DNA of 64,000 nt from Paenalcaligenes suwonensis (GTDB lineage: Bacteria > Pseudomonadota > Gammaproteobacteria > Burkholderiales > Burkholderiaceae_B). The notes under the pieces were generated by a model. The model was given only the letters and a program-made list of their open reading frames with translations, did not search any database and was not told the DNA's origin. The stretch's first letter is position 1. Every line of letters begins with the position of its first letter. The stretch covers positions 117,748 through 181,747 of the forward strand of contig NZ_JAANPV010000009.1 of NCBI RefSeq assembly GCF_011290505.1. The letters are read 5' to 3'. This document shows, piece by piece, positions 10,273 through 19,717 of the stretch. The position numbers and the translations under genes are program-made.

Positions 10273-11172
10273 ATGGAAATCCATCAAATCAGGGCTTTTG
10301 TTACCGTTGCGCGTTTAGGTAATGTGACGCGTGCAGCAGAAGCCCTGAACCTAACTCAGCCTGCTGTGACCACGCAGGTGAAGGCTCTGGAACAGAGCTT
10401 AGGGGTGAGTTTGTTTGAGCGTGCGGCCGGTCGCATGAGCTTATCCAAAGCGGGCGAACGCTTGTTATCCACAGCAGAACAGTTGTTGGTACAAGCGCGC
10501 CAACTAAAATCCGAAGCCAAACAATTGCAGGGCGAGTTAAGTGGCGTGATTGCGCTTGGCTTGCCCAGTGAGCATTTGGATTTCTTACGACTGGGCGAAC
10601 TGGTCAATAAAATTTCTACCCAACTACCGCTCATCGAGCTGCAAACGCAAATCATGCCAGCGATGCAGTTAGAGGAGTATGTCAGCACCAGTAGGTTGAG
10701 TGCTGCCTTTAGTATTTCGGTTTATCCGCCTCGTGATGTGAACTGGTTACCCTTGCGCAGTATCAGTTATAGGCTGGTGATGCCGCATAAGCTGGCTCAA
10801 GAGGTGAGCCTTGGTGGGTGGTCTGAGGTGGCCGCCTTGCCATGGTTAGATGGCTCATTGGGTAGCCATACGCACTTATTGCTGCGTGAAGTGTTTGAAA
10901 AACGAGCTCTCACACCACGGGTTATTTTGCACAGCGATGATCAAGCGCAAATGGATGCCTTAGTGCGCGCGGGTTCGGGGTGTGCATTGCTGCGTGAAGA
11001 AGTTGCCTTACAAGGTGTGCGACAAGGCCACTTTAGTATCTGGGGTAACGTTAAAATGGAAGCGTCGTTAGGATTTATTACGCCCCTAGAGAGTGTGGAG
11101 TCTCCCTTAACGGTGGCATTGATTTCCATGCTGCAGCGTATTTGGCACCTAGACGGTGCATTGAAAACATGA
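10273..11172 (+). CDS. LysR-family transcriptional regulator
   Basis: 299 residues. The N-terminal winged helix-turn-helix reads IRAFVTVARLGNVTRAAEAL then NLTQPAVTTQVKALEQSLG, followed by the linker helix and a C-terminal co-inducer-binding domain of the periplasmic-binding fold. Unusually for LysR regulators it is not divergent but lies inside the operon it probably controls, between the ATPase and the phosphatase. The effector is unknown. Confidence 0.9.
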   Translation: MEIHQIRAFVTVARLGNVTRAAEALNLTQPAVTTQVKALEQSLGVSLFERAAGRMSLSKAGERLLSTAEQLLVQARQLKSEAKQLQGELSGVIALGLPSEHLDFLRLGELVNKISTQLPLIELQTQIMPAMQLEEYVSTSRLSAAFSISVYPPRDVNWLPLRSISYRLVMPHKLAQEVSLGGWSEVAALPWLDGSLGSHTHLLLREVFEKRALTPRVILHSDDQAQMDALVRAGSGCALLREEVALQGVRQGHFSIWGNVKMEASLGFITPLESVESPLTVALISMLQRIWHLDGALKT

Positions 11173-11178
11173 GTAGTT

Positions 11179-11826
11179 ATGACTAGTACACATATTTGGT
11201 TGATAAGACACGGCGAAACCTCGTGGAATGCTGATAGGCGTTTACAAGGTTGGCAAGATATTCCACTTAACGATGTGGGCGAGCAGCAAGCTCGCAATCT
11301 GGCGAACTACCTCGCCTCAGATCGTTTTGATGTGGAGTTTGATCATGTGGTGAGCAGTGACTTGCAACGTGCAGCACAAACCGCGGCAATTAGTTGTGCC
11401 CATACAGGCCTAGATGTGGTGTTAGACAAAGGCCTACGCGAGCGTGGTTTTGGCGTGCTGGAAGGGCGCAGTTGGGATAGTTTTGGTGGGCGCGTGCCTG
11501 ATCAGCCTGGTGACAGTGCCGACCTAGCCCCAGAGGGTGGGGAATCTATCCAGCAATTCCAACAGCGCGTATTGGCGGCGGTGGAGAGGTTGGCAGATAC
11601 GTACCCCGGTAAAAAGCTGGCTGTATTTGCGCACGGTGGTGTGATTGATATGGTATGGCGTCGTTTACTTGGTGTAGAGCTTAATGCTCCACGCACGCAA
11701 ACAATCTTGAATACCAGCATCAACCACTTTACAGTAACGCCGTTGCAGCCCGGTTACGAGTGGACAGTGCAGCAGTGGGGGCAAGCATCCCATATCGCTG
11801 AAAACGCACTGGACGATATAAGCTAA
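11179..11826 (+). CDS. Histidine phosphatase family protein (phosphoglycerate mutase-like)
   Basis: 215 residues of the branch-1 histidine phosphatase superfamily. The phospho-accepting histidine sits in IRHGETSWNADRRLQGW (RHG near residue 10), with arginine, glutamate (ERGFGVLEG) and the second histidine in FAHGGVIDM. Relatives act on small phosphorylated metabolites (GpmB, alpha-ribazole phosphatase, phosphoserine phosphatase). It starts 6 bases after the LysR stop and ends the operon. The context with an importer of possibly phosphorylated substrate is suggestive, but the substrate cannot be read from sequence. Confidence 0.85.
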   Translation: MTSTHIWLIRHGETSWNADRRLQGWQDIPLNDVGEQQARNLANYLASDRFDVEFDHVVSSDLQRAAQTAAISCAHTGLDVVLDKGLRERGFGVLEGRSWDSFGGRVPDQPGDSADLAPEGGESIQQFQQRVLAAVERLADTYPGKKLAVFAHGGVIDMVWRRLLGVELNAPRTQTILNTSINHFTVTPLQPGYEWTVQQWGQASHIAENALDDIS

Positions 11827-11848
11827 GCCCAGCTGTAGCAGAGAAAAA

Positions 11849-11874
11849 TAAACCCCGCCAAGGCGGGGTTTTTA
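11849..11874 (+). terminator. Rho-independent terminator of the importer operon
   Basis: AACCCCGCC pairs with GGCGGGGTT around a two-base AA spacer (the innermost pairs open to make the loop) and is followed by TTT, 23 bases after the phosphatase stop. Confidence 0.85.
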
Positions 11875-12168
11875 TAGTGTTCAAAGGCTGTTGCGCCAAC
11901 CTTAGAACGTTAACCGCTGGGCAGGCGGTGGCTTTTTATTGTTGTAGTAAACGCAGAACACTGCCAAGGGCAGCGCCAAACGTAAATTCTATTGTAAGCC
12001 TATTCTCGAATAAAATTTGATTATGGTTTATACCAAGAAATGAGAATAGTGTTGCATGTTACATGCTTTTGCTCATAAGTCCTTGTGGGGCCATGAATAC
12101 TGCTTGCCCGGATTGTAGCCCAGTCTTAAACTTTCGCCTCAGTTCACTACTCTTTTCTTCTTTTTCCT
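11875..12168. other. Intergenic region upstream of rutG-type permease
   Basis: About 290 bases without a gene. A second weak hairpin with a T tail lies at 11911-11937 (ACCGC/GCGGT). The stretch just before the permease start (12148-12168) is almost pure pyrimidine, with no purine-rich ribosome binding site. Confidence 0.5.
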
Positions 12169-13488
12169 ATGTCTGATTCTTATTTTCCCCGTTGGAAGCG
12201 CGTTTCTCGCGTACAAGCGGATGGGGTAGTACAGCCTGACGAGTATCTGCCTGGTCCGCAAAGTGTGGCCATGGCGGCTCAGCACGTGGTAGCGATGTTT
12301 GGTTCTACCATTTTGGCTCCGTTATTAATGGGTTTTGATCCCAACTTGGCCATCCTGATGTCGGGGATTGGTACTCTCATTTTCTTCTTGTTCGTGGGCG
12401 GTAGAGTTCCCAGCTACTTGGGTTCTAGCTTCGCGTTCATTGGTGGCGTGATTGCCGTTACCGGCTATGCAGGTTCTGGTCCTAACCTAAACATTGGTGT
12501 GGCACTAGGCGCCATCATTATGTGTGGTCTGGCCTATACCTTGATTGGTGTGTTGGTGTGGGCTCTGGATTACAAATCAGGCCGCGCAGCCGCTGTGATT
12601 AACCGTATGATGCCCCCAGTGGTCACGGGTTCTATCGTGGCGGTGATTGGGTTGAACCTGTCCCCCATCGCAGCGAAAAGCGCCATGGGTGGTGGTACGT
12701 TTGATTCCATGATGGCGTTGATGACCGTGATGTGTGTGGGCGGCGTTGCTGTGTTCACACGTGGCGTCGTACAGCGTTTGTTGATTCTGGTTGGGATGAT
12801 CGTTGCCTGCTTGTTGTACGCCATTTTCACCAACGGTATGGGCTACGGTGTACCTATAGACGTTAGTGGCGTGCGTAATGCGGCGTGGTTCGGCATTCCT
12901 AGTTTTTCGTCACCCGTATTTAATGTACAGGCCATGAGCGTGATTGTGCCTGTGGCGATTATTTTGGTTGCCGAAAACTTGGGCCACATCAAGGCGGTAT
13001 CCGCCATGACAGGGCAAAATCTGGATAAATACTTAGGTCGTGCTTTTGTGGGCGACGGTGTGGCAACCATGTTGTCAGGTTCTTTGGGTGGTACCGGTGT
13101 CACTACCTATGCTGAGAACATTGGTGTGATGGCGGCTACCCGTATTTACTCCACCTTGGTATTTGTATTTGCGGCAATTATTGCGCTGTTCTTGGGTTTT
13201 TCACCTAAGTTTGGTGCGGTGATCCAAATGATTCCGGGCCCTGTGTTGGGCGGGATGTCGGTAGTGGTCTTTGGTTTGATCGCGGTAGCCGGTGCTCGTA
13301 TCTGGGTAGTGAATCAGGTGGATTTCAGCCATAGCGGTAATTTGCTGGTGGCTGCTGTGACCTTGGTATTGGGGGCAGGTAACTTCTCCTTAGACTTTGG
13401 CATGATTCGCCTAGATGGTATTGGAACGGCAACCTTTGGCGCCATTATCTTGCAAGCGATTTTAGGGCAACGGCCTAAAACTGCCTAA
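12169..13488 (+). CDS. rutG: NCS2 pyrimidine permease, RutG type
   Basis: 439-residue inner-membrane symporter of the nucleobase:cation symporter-2 family. The N-terminal GVVQPDEYLPGPQSVAMAAQ, VPSYLGSSFAFIGG, LVAENLGHIKAVSAMTGQN and FVGDGVATMLSGSLGGTGVT segments align by eye along the whole length with E. coli RutG, closer than to UraA. RutG imports uracil/thymine. No rutA-F genes are nearby, so it probably serves salvage. The ATG at 12169 aligns with the RutG start although it has no Shine-Dalgarno. A terminator follows. Confidence 0.88.
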   Translation: MSDSYFPRWKRVSRVQADGVVQPDEYLPGPQSVAMAAQHVVAMFGSTILAPLLMGFDPNLAILMSGIGTLIFFLFVGGRVPSYLGSSFAFIGGVIAVTGYAGSGPNLNIGVALGAIIMCGLAYTLIGVLVWALDYKSGRAAAVINRMMPPVVTGSIVAVIGLNLSPIAAKSAMGGGTFDSMMALMTVMCVGGVAVFTRGVVQRLLILVGMIVACLLYAIFTNGMGYGVPIDVSGVRNAAWFGIPSFSSPVFNVQAMSVIVPVAIILVAENLGHIKAVSAMTGQNLDKYLGRAFVGDGVATMLSGSLGGTGVTTYAENIGVMAATRIYSTLVFVFAAIIALFLGFSPKFGAVIQMIPGPVLGGMSVVVFGLIAVAGARIWVVNQVDFSHSGNLLVAAVTLVLGAGNFSLDFGMIRLDGIGTATFGAIILQAILGQRPKTA

Positions 13489-13560
13489 GTACTGTTGAGG
13501 GTTTTCCTGTAACAGTAGTGCTTGCAATTTCTAGTGCTTTTGCCGACAATGTATTCAACC

Positions 13561-13587
13561 GCCCCAAGAAGCTTGGGGCTTTATTTT
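13561..13587 (+). terminator. Rho-independent terminator of the permease gene
   Basis: GCCCCAAG pairs with CTTGGGGC around AAG and is followed by a T-rich tract. Confidence 0.85.
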
Positions 13588-13640
13588 CGACTATTGCTAG
13601 AGTGCAGGCAGCACCCCGTTAGGTCGAAATAGTCCAGTGA

Positions 13641-13660
13641 TCAGGGTAGTAAAACCCTGA
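13641..13660 (+). promoter_or_regulatory. First hairpin of the greA leader
   Basis: TCAGGGT pairs with ACCCTGA around a six-base loop in the untranslated region before greA. It is not followed by T residues. Confidence 0.5.
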
Positions 13661-13673
13661 AAAATGTAATCAG

Positions 13674-13702
13674 TGCGCCCCCGTTGAATGTGGGCGCTTT
13701 TT
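13674..13702 (+). promoter_or_regulatory. Terminator-like hairpin directly before greA (candidate attenuator)
   Basis: GCGCCC pairs with GGGCGC and is followed by TTTTT, ending about 20 bases before the greA start codon. No gene lies between the permease terminator and this hairpin, so it can only act on a greA leader transcript. E. coli greA is known to have an attenuated leader that releases the GraL RNAs; an analogous arrangement here is inference. Confidence 0.6.
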
Positions 13703-13722
13703 AATTGTTAATCAGGAATACT

Positions 13723-14199
13723 ATGTCCGCGATCCCGTTGACAGCGCAGGGCGCCGAGCGCCTGCAGGCAGAACTGCACAGATTGAAAACCACCGAGCGT
13801 CCAGAAGTTATCAATGCGATAGCCGAGGCACGTGCTCAAGGTGACTTGTCTGAAAATGCAGAGTACGAAGCCGCACGTGAGCGCCAAGGTTTTATTGAAG
13901 GCCGCATCCGTGAATTAGAGGGCACATTGTCTAATGCCCAAATTATTAACCCCGTTGAGTTGGATACCGATGGCCGTGTGGTGTTTGGTGCGACTATCCA
14001 AATCGAAGACTTGGATTCAGGCGAGCAACTGAACTACCAAATCGTAGGCGACGTAGAGGCTGATATTCGTTCTCAGCGTATCTCTATTTCTAGCCCAGTG
14101 GCGCGTGCATTGATTGGTAAAAGTGAAGGCGACGTGGTTGAAGTTCAAGCACCCGGTGGCGTGCGTGAATTTGAAATCATGCGTATTCAGTACATCTAA
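13723..14199 (+). CDS. greA: Transcription elongation factor GreA
   Basis: 158 residues, normal GreA length. It rescues backtracked RNA polymerase by stimulating transcript cleavage through the secondary channel. The N-terminal coiled coil (residues 1-75) carries the acidic tip [20 protein letters not shown], and the C-terminal FKBP-like domain contains [18 protein letters not shown]. The ATG at 13723 ([14 protein letters not shown]) has AGGA eight bases upstream and matches the family; an upstream in-frame TTG at 13705 would overlap the terminator-like hairpin. Confidence 0.97.
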   Translation: MSAIPLTAQGAERLQAELHRLKTTERPEVINAIAEARAQGDLSENAEYEAARERQGFIEGRIRELEGTLSNAQIINPVELDTDGRVVFGATIQIEDLDSGEQLNYQIVGDVEADIRSQRISISSPVARALIGKSEGDVVEVQAPGGVREFEIMRIQYI

Positions 14200-14229
14200 G
14201 CACAGGCTTAAAGGCTGAAGTAGATAAAA

Positions 14230-14262
14230 AAAGCCCATGCACAGTTGCATGGGCTTTATAAT
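14230..14262. terminator. Bidirectional terminator between greA and yhbY
   Basis: AAAGCCCATGC pairs with GCATGGGCTTT. A tracts on the left and T-rich sequence on the right let it serve both greA on the plus strand and yhbY on the minus strand. Confidence 0.85.
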
Positions 14263-14274
14263 TTCAAAAGCGAA

Positions 14275-14781
14275 TTAGTACGGTTTAGCTGGTTTTCTAG
14301 GTTTGCTTAGGCTGCCAGGTGTACGTTTTTTGCTTGTTGTATCAGCAGTAGCTACACGGCTTGCTGGATTAGAGGGTTGTCTAGAAGGTTTCTTCTTGGT
14401 TTTACTAACCCCAACCGCTGCCAGTTTTTTGGGTGTGTAAGGCTCATTGGCTTTACGCACTGCACGAGTAGCAGGTTCGGACGTATCCAGTAGGTCTGCG
14501 CGTTCAGGGTTACGGCGGTAGATAGTTAAAATCTTACCGATGTGGTGAATGGGCTCGGCATGTAAGGTGGTACAAATAGTGTCAAAGGCAGCAATACGGC
14601 TTTCGCGGTCGTCGCCCGAAACACGGATTTTAATAAGTTGGTGTGCATTCAAGTGCACGTCGATTTCTTTCAAAACTGCATCCGACAAGCCTTTGTCGCC
14701 AATCAGTACTACTGGGCGAAGGGAGTGGGCAGCGGCGCGTAAATCGTTGCGCTGTTGGATAGAGATATGTAATGTGGGCAT
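14275..14781 (-). CDS. yhbY: CRM-domain ribosome assembly protein YhbY with basic tail
   Basis: 168 residues. The first ~95 form the CRM RNA-binding domain ([30 protein letters not shown]), as in E. coli YhbY, which binds pre-50S particles. Residues ~95-168 are a low-complexity, Lys/Ser/Pro-rich basic tail not found in the ~97-residue E. coli protein, probably an extra RNA-contact region. The ATG at 14781 ([10 protein letters not shown]) is preferred over a TTG two codons upstream. Divergent from rlmE with only 18 bases between the starts, so the two promoters must overlap the genes or each other. Confidence 0.9.
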   Translation of the reverse strand: MPTLHISIQQRNDLRAAAHSLRPVVLIGDKGLSDAVLKEIDVHLNAHQLIKIRVSGDDRESRIAAFDTICTTLHAEPIHHIGKILTIYRRNPERADLLDTSEPATRAVRKANEPYTPKKLAAVGVSKTKKKPSRQPSNPASRVATADTTSKKRTPGSLSKPRKPAKPY

Positions 14782-14799
14782 AGCCAAGATTGTACGGGA

Positions 14800-15435
14800 A
14801 TGGGCAAGAAAAAAACTTCAAAAGCATGGGTGCACCAGCATATAAATGATCCTTACGTCAAAATGGCGCAACAAAAGGGTTACCGAGCACGGGCGGCTTT
14901 CAAATTACTAGAGCTAGTAGACTCGGAAAAGCTGTTGCGACCTGGCAACGTGGTCGTGGATTTAGGGTCTGCACCGGGCAGCTGGTCTCAAATTGCGCGT
15001 GAGCGCATGGTGGGGCCGGGTGGCATTATTGATGGCCGAGTCATCGCCTTGGATTTGCTAGAAATGGAGCCCATCGAAGGGGTGGAGTTCATTCAAGGCG
15101 ACTTCCGTGACGACGATGTGCTGGCGGCGGTAGAAAAAACGCTAAATGGGCAAAAAGTAGATCTTGTAATTTCAGATATGGCCCCCAATTTATCAGGTGT
15201 GGCATCTGCTGATGCGGCAAGGATTGCCCATGTTTGTGAACTGGCAATGGAATTTGCAGTCAATCATCTACGTCCTGATGGGGCGTTGATCGTGAAAAGT
15301 TTCCACGGAAGTGGCTTTTCTCAGATTGTGAAATCTTTCAAAGAACACTTTATAAATGTGGCTGAGCGTAAACCTAAGGCCTCACGTGACAGGTCCTCAG
15401 AAACTTTTCTGGTGGCTCGTAATTTAAAGCTTTAG
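14800..15435 (+). CDS. rlmE: 23S rRNA 2'-O-methyltransferase (U2552), RlmE/FtsJ
   Basis: 211 residues. It methylates U2552 of 23S rRNA in the 50S particle using SAM. The SAM motif [15 protein letters not shown] and the K-D-K-E catalytic set are visible: Lys in [10 protein letters not shown], Asp in SDMAPNLSG, Lys in [12 protein letters not shown] and Glu in [10 protein letters not shown]. The ATG at 14800 gives [20 protein letters not shown], a typical N-terminus. It precedes ftsH, as in most beta- and gammaproteobacteria. Confidence 0.95.
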   Translation: MGKKKTSKAWVHQHINDPYVKMAQQKGYRARAAFKLLELVDSEKLLRPGNVVVDLGSAPGSWSQIARERMVGPGGIIDGRVIALDLLEMEPIEGVEFIQGDFRDDDVLAAVEKTLNGQKVDLVISDMAPNLSGVASADAARIAHVCELAMEFAVNHLRPDGALIVKSFHGSGFSQIVKSFKEHFINVAERKPKASRDRSSETFLVARNLKL

Positions 15436-15437
15436 AG

Positions 15438-15468
15438 TTGAGTTACACGCTTTTTTATCGGGTAGAAT
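15438..15468 (+). promoter_or_regulatory. Possible promoter for ftsH
   Basis: TTGAGT at 15438 and TAGAAT at 15463 form a sigma-70-like pair with a long 19-base spacer. I see no convincing sigma-32 (heat shock) promoter. Confidence 0.3.
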
Positions 15469-15542
15469 GAGACTTACGGTTTCTGTTCAGCAATATGTCA
15501 GTCATAACGTTGGGCAGTTAAAGAAACAGCAGGAGGTTGGCA

Positions 15543-17450
15543 TTGAACAACTCATTTTCTAAAGTTGCGATCTGGATGGTGATTGCATTGGTACTGTTTA
15601 CTGTGTTCAAACAGTTTGACAGTCGCCCTGCAACCACTGACGGCGTAACTTATACACAATTCATGAACGATGCCCGTGCCGGACGCGTAAGCAAGGTAGA
15701 TATTCAGGGCGATACCCTGTATGTCACACCCGATTCGGGTCGTAGCTATACGCTGACATCACCCGGAGACCTGTGGATGGTACCCGAGCTGGTAAAAGCT
15801 GGCGTACAGGTGTCTGGTAAAGCACGCGAAGAGCCTTCCTTCTTGGCAAGCATTTTCATTTCCTGGTTCCCCATGTTGTTGCTGATTGGGGTGTGGATCT
15901 TCTTTATGCGTCAGATGCAGGGCGGTGGCAAAGGCGGAGCCTTTAGCTTCGGTAAGTCACGTGCTCGTATGCTGGACGAGAACACCAACCCTGTTACATT
16001 TGCTGATGTAGCAGGTTGCGATGAAGCCAAAGAAGACGTACAGGAATTGGTAGATTTCTTGCGCGATCCAACACGCTTCCAGCGTTTGGGTGGTCGCATT
16101 CCTCGCGGTATTTTGATGGTGGGTTCGCCTGGTACTGGTAAAACCTTGCTGGCTCGTGCGATTGCGGGCGAAGCTAAAGTACCGTTTTTCAGCATTTCTG
16201 GTTCTGACTTCGTTGAAATGTTTGTTGGTGTGGGTGCTGCGCGTGTGCGTGACATGTTTGAAAACGCCAAAAAACATGCTCCTTGCATTATCTTTATCGA
16301 CGAGATCGATGCGGTGGGTCGTCAGCGTGGTGCAGGCTTGGGCGGCGGTAACGACGAGCGCGAGCAAACACTGAACCAATTGCTGGTAGAGATGGACGGT
16401 TTTGAAACTGGCCAAGGCGTACTGGTAATTGCGGCAACTAACCGTCCTGACGTACTGGATCCAGCGTTGCTGCGTCCGGGTCGTTTTGACCGTCAAGTAG
16501 TTGTAGGCTTGCCTGATATTCGTGGTCGTGAACAAATCTTGCATGTGCACATGCGTAAAGTGCCACTGGCTGGCAACGTTGATGCACAAGTATTGGCGCG
16601 TGGTACACCGGGCTTCTCTGGTGCAGACTTGGCTAACTTGGTGAACGAAGCCGCGTTGTTTGCAGCACGCCGTAATGGTCGTACTGTAGACATGCAAGAC
16701 TTTGAAAAAGCCAAAGACAAGATCATCATGGGTGCAGAGCGTCGCACGATGATCATGCCGGAAGAAGAGCGTCGTAACACGGCATATCACGAATCTGGTC
16801 ACGCTTTGGTAGCGCGTTTGCTGCCTAAAACTGACCCGGTTCACAAAGTAACGATCATCCCTCGTGGACGTGCTTTGGGTGTGACCATGCAGTTGCCAGA
16901 ACAAGACCGTTACAGCATGGATAAAAACCACTTGCTGAACATGATTGCTGTGCTGTTTGGTGGCCGTATTGCTGAAGAAGTGTTCATGAATCAGATGACT
17001 ACTGGTGCCTCTAACGACTTTGAGCGCGCAACACAAATCGCGCGTGACATCGTTACTCGCTACGGTATGACTGATTCCTTGGGTCCTGTGGTGTATGCTG
17101 AAAACGAAAACGAAGTTTTCTTGGGTCGCAGTGTGACCAAGACAACTAACGTGTCTGAAGCGACTATGCAGAAAGTTGACCAAGAAATCCGTAAGATCAT
17201 CGACGAGCAATACAACATTGCACGTAAACTGATCGAGGACAACAGCGACAAAATGCATGCGATGGCCAATGCTTTGCTGGAATGGGAAACCATCGACGCC
17301 GAGCAGATCGAAGACATCATGCAGGGTCGTGACCCGCGTCCTCCTAAGGACTACACTGATAAGACAGGTGGCAAGTCGGATGAGAATCCTCCTGCTTCAG
17401 GTGCAAAACCAGCAGAGGACGGAAGTTCAGCCGCTACTACTCCGGTTTAA
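15543..17450 (+). CDS. ftsH: ATP-dependent zinc metalloprotease FtsH
   Basis: 635 residues. Membrane-bound AAA+ protease that degrades LpxC, sigma-32 and damaged membrane proteins in relatives. Two transmembrane helices (about 5-22 and 100-120) flank a periplasmic domain. Then come Walker A GSPGTGKT, Walker [11 protein letters not shown], the SRH ([18 protein letters not shown]) and the zinc site HESGHA with the third ligand Asp in [11 protein letters not shown]. The start is the TTG at 15543 ([11 protein letters not shown]), six bases after a perfect AGGAGG at 15531; the in-frame TTG at 15537 abuts that motif and cannot be used. folP follows after 19 bases. Confidence 0.96.
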   Translation: MNNSFSKVAIWMVIALVLFTVFKQFDSRPATTDGVTYTQFMNDARAGRVSKVDIQGDTLYVTPDSGRSYTLTSPGDLWMVPELVKAGVQVSGKAREEPSFLASIFISWFPMLLLIGVWIFFMRQMQGGGKGGAFSFGKSRARMLDENTNPVTFADVAGCDEAKEDVQELVDFLRDPTRFQRLGGRIPRGILMVGSPGTGKTLLARAIAGEAKVPFFSISGSDFVEMFVGVGAARVRDMFENAKKHAPCIIFIDEIDAVGRQRGAGLGGGNDEREQTLNQLLVEMDGFETGQGVLVIAATNRPDVLDPALLRPGRFDRQVVVGLPDIRGREQILHVHMRKVPLAGNVDAQVLARGTPGFSGADLANLVNEAALFAARRNGRTVDMQDFEKAKDKIIMGAERRTMIMPEEERRNTAYHESGHALVARLLPKTDPVHKVTIIPRGRALGVTMQLPEQDRYSMDKNHLLNMIAVLFGGRIAEEVFMNQMTTGASNDFERATQIARDIVTRYGMTDSLGPVVYAENENEVFLGRSVTKTTNVSEATMQKVDQEIRKIIDEQYNIARKLIEDNSDKMHAMANALLEWETIDAEQIEDIMQGRDPRPPKDYTDKTGGKSDENPPASGAKPAEDGSSAATTPV

Positions 17451-17469
17451 CCTATAAGTCGTATTTTCC

Positions 17470-18318
17470 ATGAATCAAACATGGCTTTGCGGGCGTTTCG
17501 AGTTAAGTCTCGAACGCCCGTTATTGATGGGTATTGTGAATATTACGCCCGACTCTTTTTCGGACGGCAATGCCCACTATCGTACTGATCTCGCACTGGC
17601 ACATGCTAAAAAGCTGATTGCTGACGGTGCGGATATTCTTGATATTGGCGGTGAGTCCACTAGGCCAGGCGCTGAACCTGTGTCTATTGAAGAAGAACTG
17701 CGACGTGTACTGCCTCTTATCGAAGGCTTAAGCGACACAAATATTCCCCTTTCTGTAGATACCTTTAAGCCTACGGTAATGCGTGCGGTACTGGATGCTG
17801 GTGCCGACATCATTAACGATGTGGCGGGCTTTAGGTCACCCGAAGCGCTAGAGGCTGTGAGTAACAGTGGTTGTGGCGTGTGTGTGATGCATATGCAGGG
17901 CGAACCTAAAACTATGCAGCAAGCACCTCAGTACACGGATGTGCTAAAAGAGGTACGCGAGTTCCTTATGCTGCAAGTACAGCGCCTGCGTGGAGCAGGG
18001 TTTAAAGCAGAACAGATTATGTTGGATCCAGGCTTGGGTTTTGGTAAAACGGTAGAGCAGAATTACCAGTTGTTACGCACGTTGCCTGAGCTCCTGAAGG
18101 AAGGCTATCCTGCATTAATAGGCCTATCACGTAAATCCATGATTGGTCAGGTAGTAAACCGACCCCCTATGGAGCGTGTGGCAGGCAGTTTAGCTGGCAT
18201 GTTGGCCGCAGTGCGGTATGGTGCCAGCGTATTACGAGTACATGATGTTGCTGCATCGGCAGACGCCTTACGTGTCTGGAGAGCGGTAGAGACCGGAGTA
18301 ATAGATGAGCGCACGTAA
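17470..18318 (+). CDS. folP: Dihydropteroate synthase
   Basis: 282 residues. It condenses p-aminobenzoate with dihydropterin pyrophosphate in folate synthesis and is the sulfonamide target. TIM-barrel signatures [50 protein letters not shown] and [11 protein letters not shown] are all present. It overlaps glmM by 14 bases, indicating translational coupling within ftsH-folP-glmM. Confidence 0.96.
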   Translation: MNQTWLCGRFELSLERPLLMGIVNITPDSFSDGNAHYRTDLALAHAKKLIADGADILDIGGESTRPGAEPVSIEEELRRVLPLIEGLSDTNIPLSVDTFKPTVMRAVLDAGADIINDVAGFRSPEALEAVSNSGCGVCVMHMQGEPKTMQQAPQYTDVLKEVREFLMLQVQRLRGAGFKAEQIMLDPGLGFGKTVEQNYQLLRTLPELLKEGYPALIGLSRKSMIGQVVNRPPMERVAGSLAGMLAAVRYGASVLRVHDVAASADALRVWRAVETGVIDERT

Positions 18319-19651
18319 ATATTTTGGTACGGATGGTGTACGCGGTTTGGTGGGTGGTCCTACCATTAATGCCGAGTTTGCCTTACGGTTGGGCTACGCG
18401 GCAGGTAAGGTGTTTGGTCGCTCTTTGCATACTAAGAACAACAGACCAACTGTCATTATTGGTAAAGATACCCGTATCTCTGGCTACATGCTGGAATCTG
18501 CCTTAGAGGCAGGTTTATCGGCGGCTGGCGTCGATGTATTACTGGCTGGGCCTGTACCCACACCAGCAGTGGCCTATTTAACGCGCACGCTGCGTTTAAC
18601 GGCAGGGATTGTGATCAGTGCATCACATAACCCGTATCACGATAACGGTATTAAGTTTTTTTCTAGTCAGGGCATGAAGCTGCCAGATGAAATAGAACTT
18701 GCCATTGAAGAGGCGTTAGAAACCCCGCTGGACTGTGTATCTTCCGACAAATTGGGCCGTGCACGCCGCTTGGAAGACTCCGCAGGCCGCTATATCGAGT
18801 TTTGTAAAAGTACATTCCCGAACGAACTGGATTTGTCTGGTTTGAAAATTGTGGTGGATGCGGCCAATGGTGCTGCCTACCATATTGCCCCACACGTATT
18901 CCGTGAATTAGGTGCAGAGGTGCATGCCATTGGGTGCGAACCAGATGGTTTTAATATCAATGATGGGGTGGGGGCAACTCACCCAGAGCACTTGCTGGAA
19001 ATCGTACGTGAGCGTGATGCTGATCTAGGGATCCCCTTGGATGGCGATGCCGATCGTTTGCAGATGGTTGACCGTTCGGGTAAGCTTTATGACGGTGATG
19101 AATTGCTCTATATCATCGTACGAGACCGCATGAAATCACGTCATGTTAAGGGTGTTGTGGGTACCTTGATGACGAACTTCGGTCTAGAGAAACGATTGCG
19201 TGAGTTGGGGGTGTCGTTTGCCCGCGCCAACGTAGGAGATCGTTACGTATTAGAGCAATTGTTACAAAGAGGTTGGTTATACGGCGGCGAAAGCTCAGGC
19301 CACTTGCTGTGCTTGGATCATCACACCACCGGTGATGGTATTATTGCCGCGCTACAGATTTTGACTGCACTGCGTCATGACAATTGTCAATTGGCTGACT
19401 TGGTGGCTGACCTTAAAATGTACCCACAGAAAATGGTCAACGTAGTCTGGGAGCAGGGAAGGGACTGGCGACAGCATGAAGGGCTGGTACAAGCCAAAAA
19501 TGAAGTGGAAGCAATGCTGGGGGATCAGGGGCGCGTATTGATCCGAGCTTCCGGTACAGAACCCAAGTTACGCCTGATGGTGGAAGCCGAAACGGCAGAG
19601 CTCACCGAGGCTGGCATAAATAAACTACAGTCGGTCGATGTTACAAAATAG
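18305..19651 (+). CDS. glmM: Phosphoglucosamine mutase
   Basis: 448 residues. It interconverts glucosamine-6-phosphate and glucosamine-1-phosphate on the way to UDP-GlcNAc for peptidoglycan and LPS. The phospho-serine loop [19 protein letters not shown] (Ser107), metal loop PLDGDADRL, sugar-binding loop [10 protein letters not shown] and phosphate-binding [14 protein letters not shown] mark the four alpha-D-phosphohexomutase domains in order. The start overlaps folP. Confidence 0.96.
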   Translation: MSARKYFGTDGVRGLVGGPTINAEFALRLGYAAGKVFGRSLHTKNNRPTVIIGKDTRISGYMLESALEAGLSAAGVDVLLAGPVPTPAVAYLTRTLRLTAGIVISASHNPYHDNGIKFFSSQGMKLPDEIELAIEEALETPLDCVSSDKLGRARRLEDSAGRYIEFCKSTFPNELDLSGLKIVVDAANGAAYHIAPHVFRELGAEVHAIGCEPDGFNINDGVGATHPEHLLEIVRERDADLGIPLDGDADRLQMVDRSGKLYDGDELLYIIVRDRMKSRHVKGVVGTLMTNFGLEKRLRELGVSFARANVGDRYVLEQLLQRGWLYGGESSGHLLCLDHHTTGDGIIAALQILTALRHDNCQLADLVADLKMYPQKMVNVVWEQGRDWRQHEGLVQAKNEVEAMLGDQGRVLIRASGTEPKLRLMVEAETAELTEAGINKLQSVDVTK

Positions 19652-19717
19652 ACATATAGATATCAAGAACCTGCAATATCAGCAAGGCATGATAGAACAA
19701 ACGCTTTGGAGGCCACT

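Noticed and set aside
15957..17258. 433-codon antisense reading frame over ftsH
   Set aside because: Complement of the conserved AAA+ coding sequence; Thr/His-rich low-quality translation.
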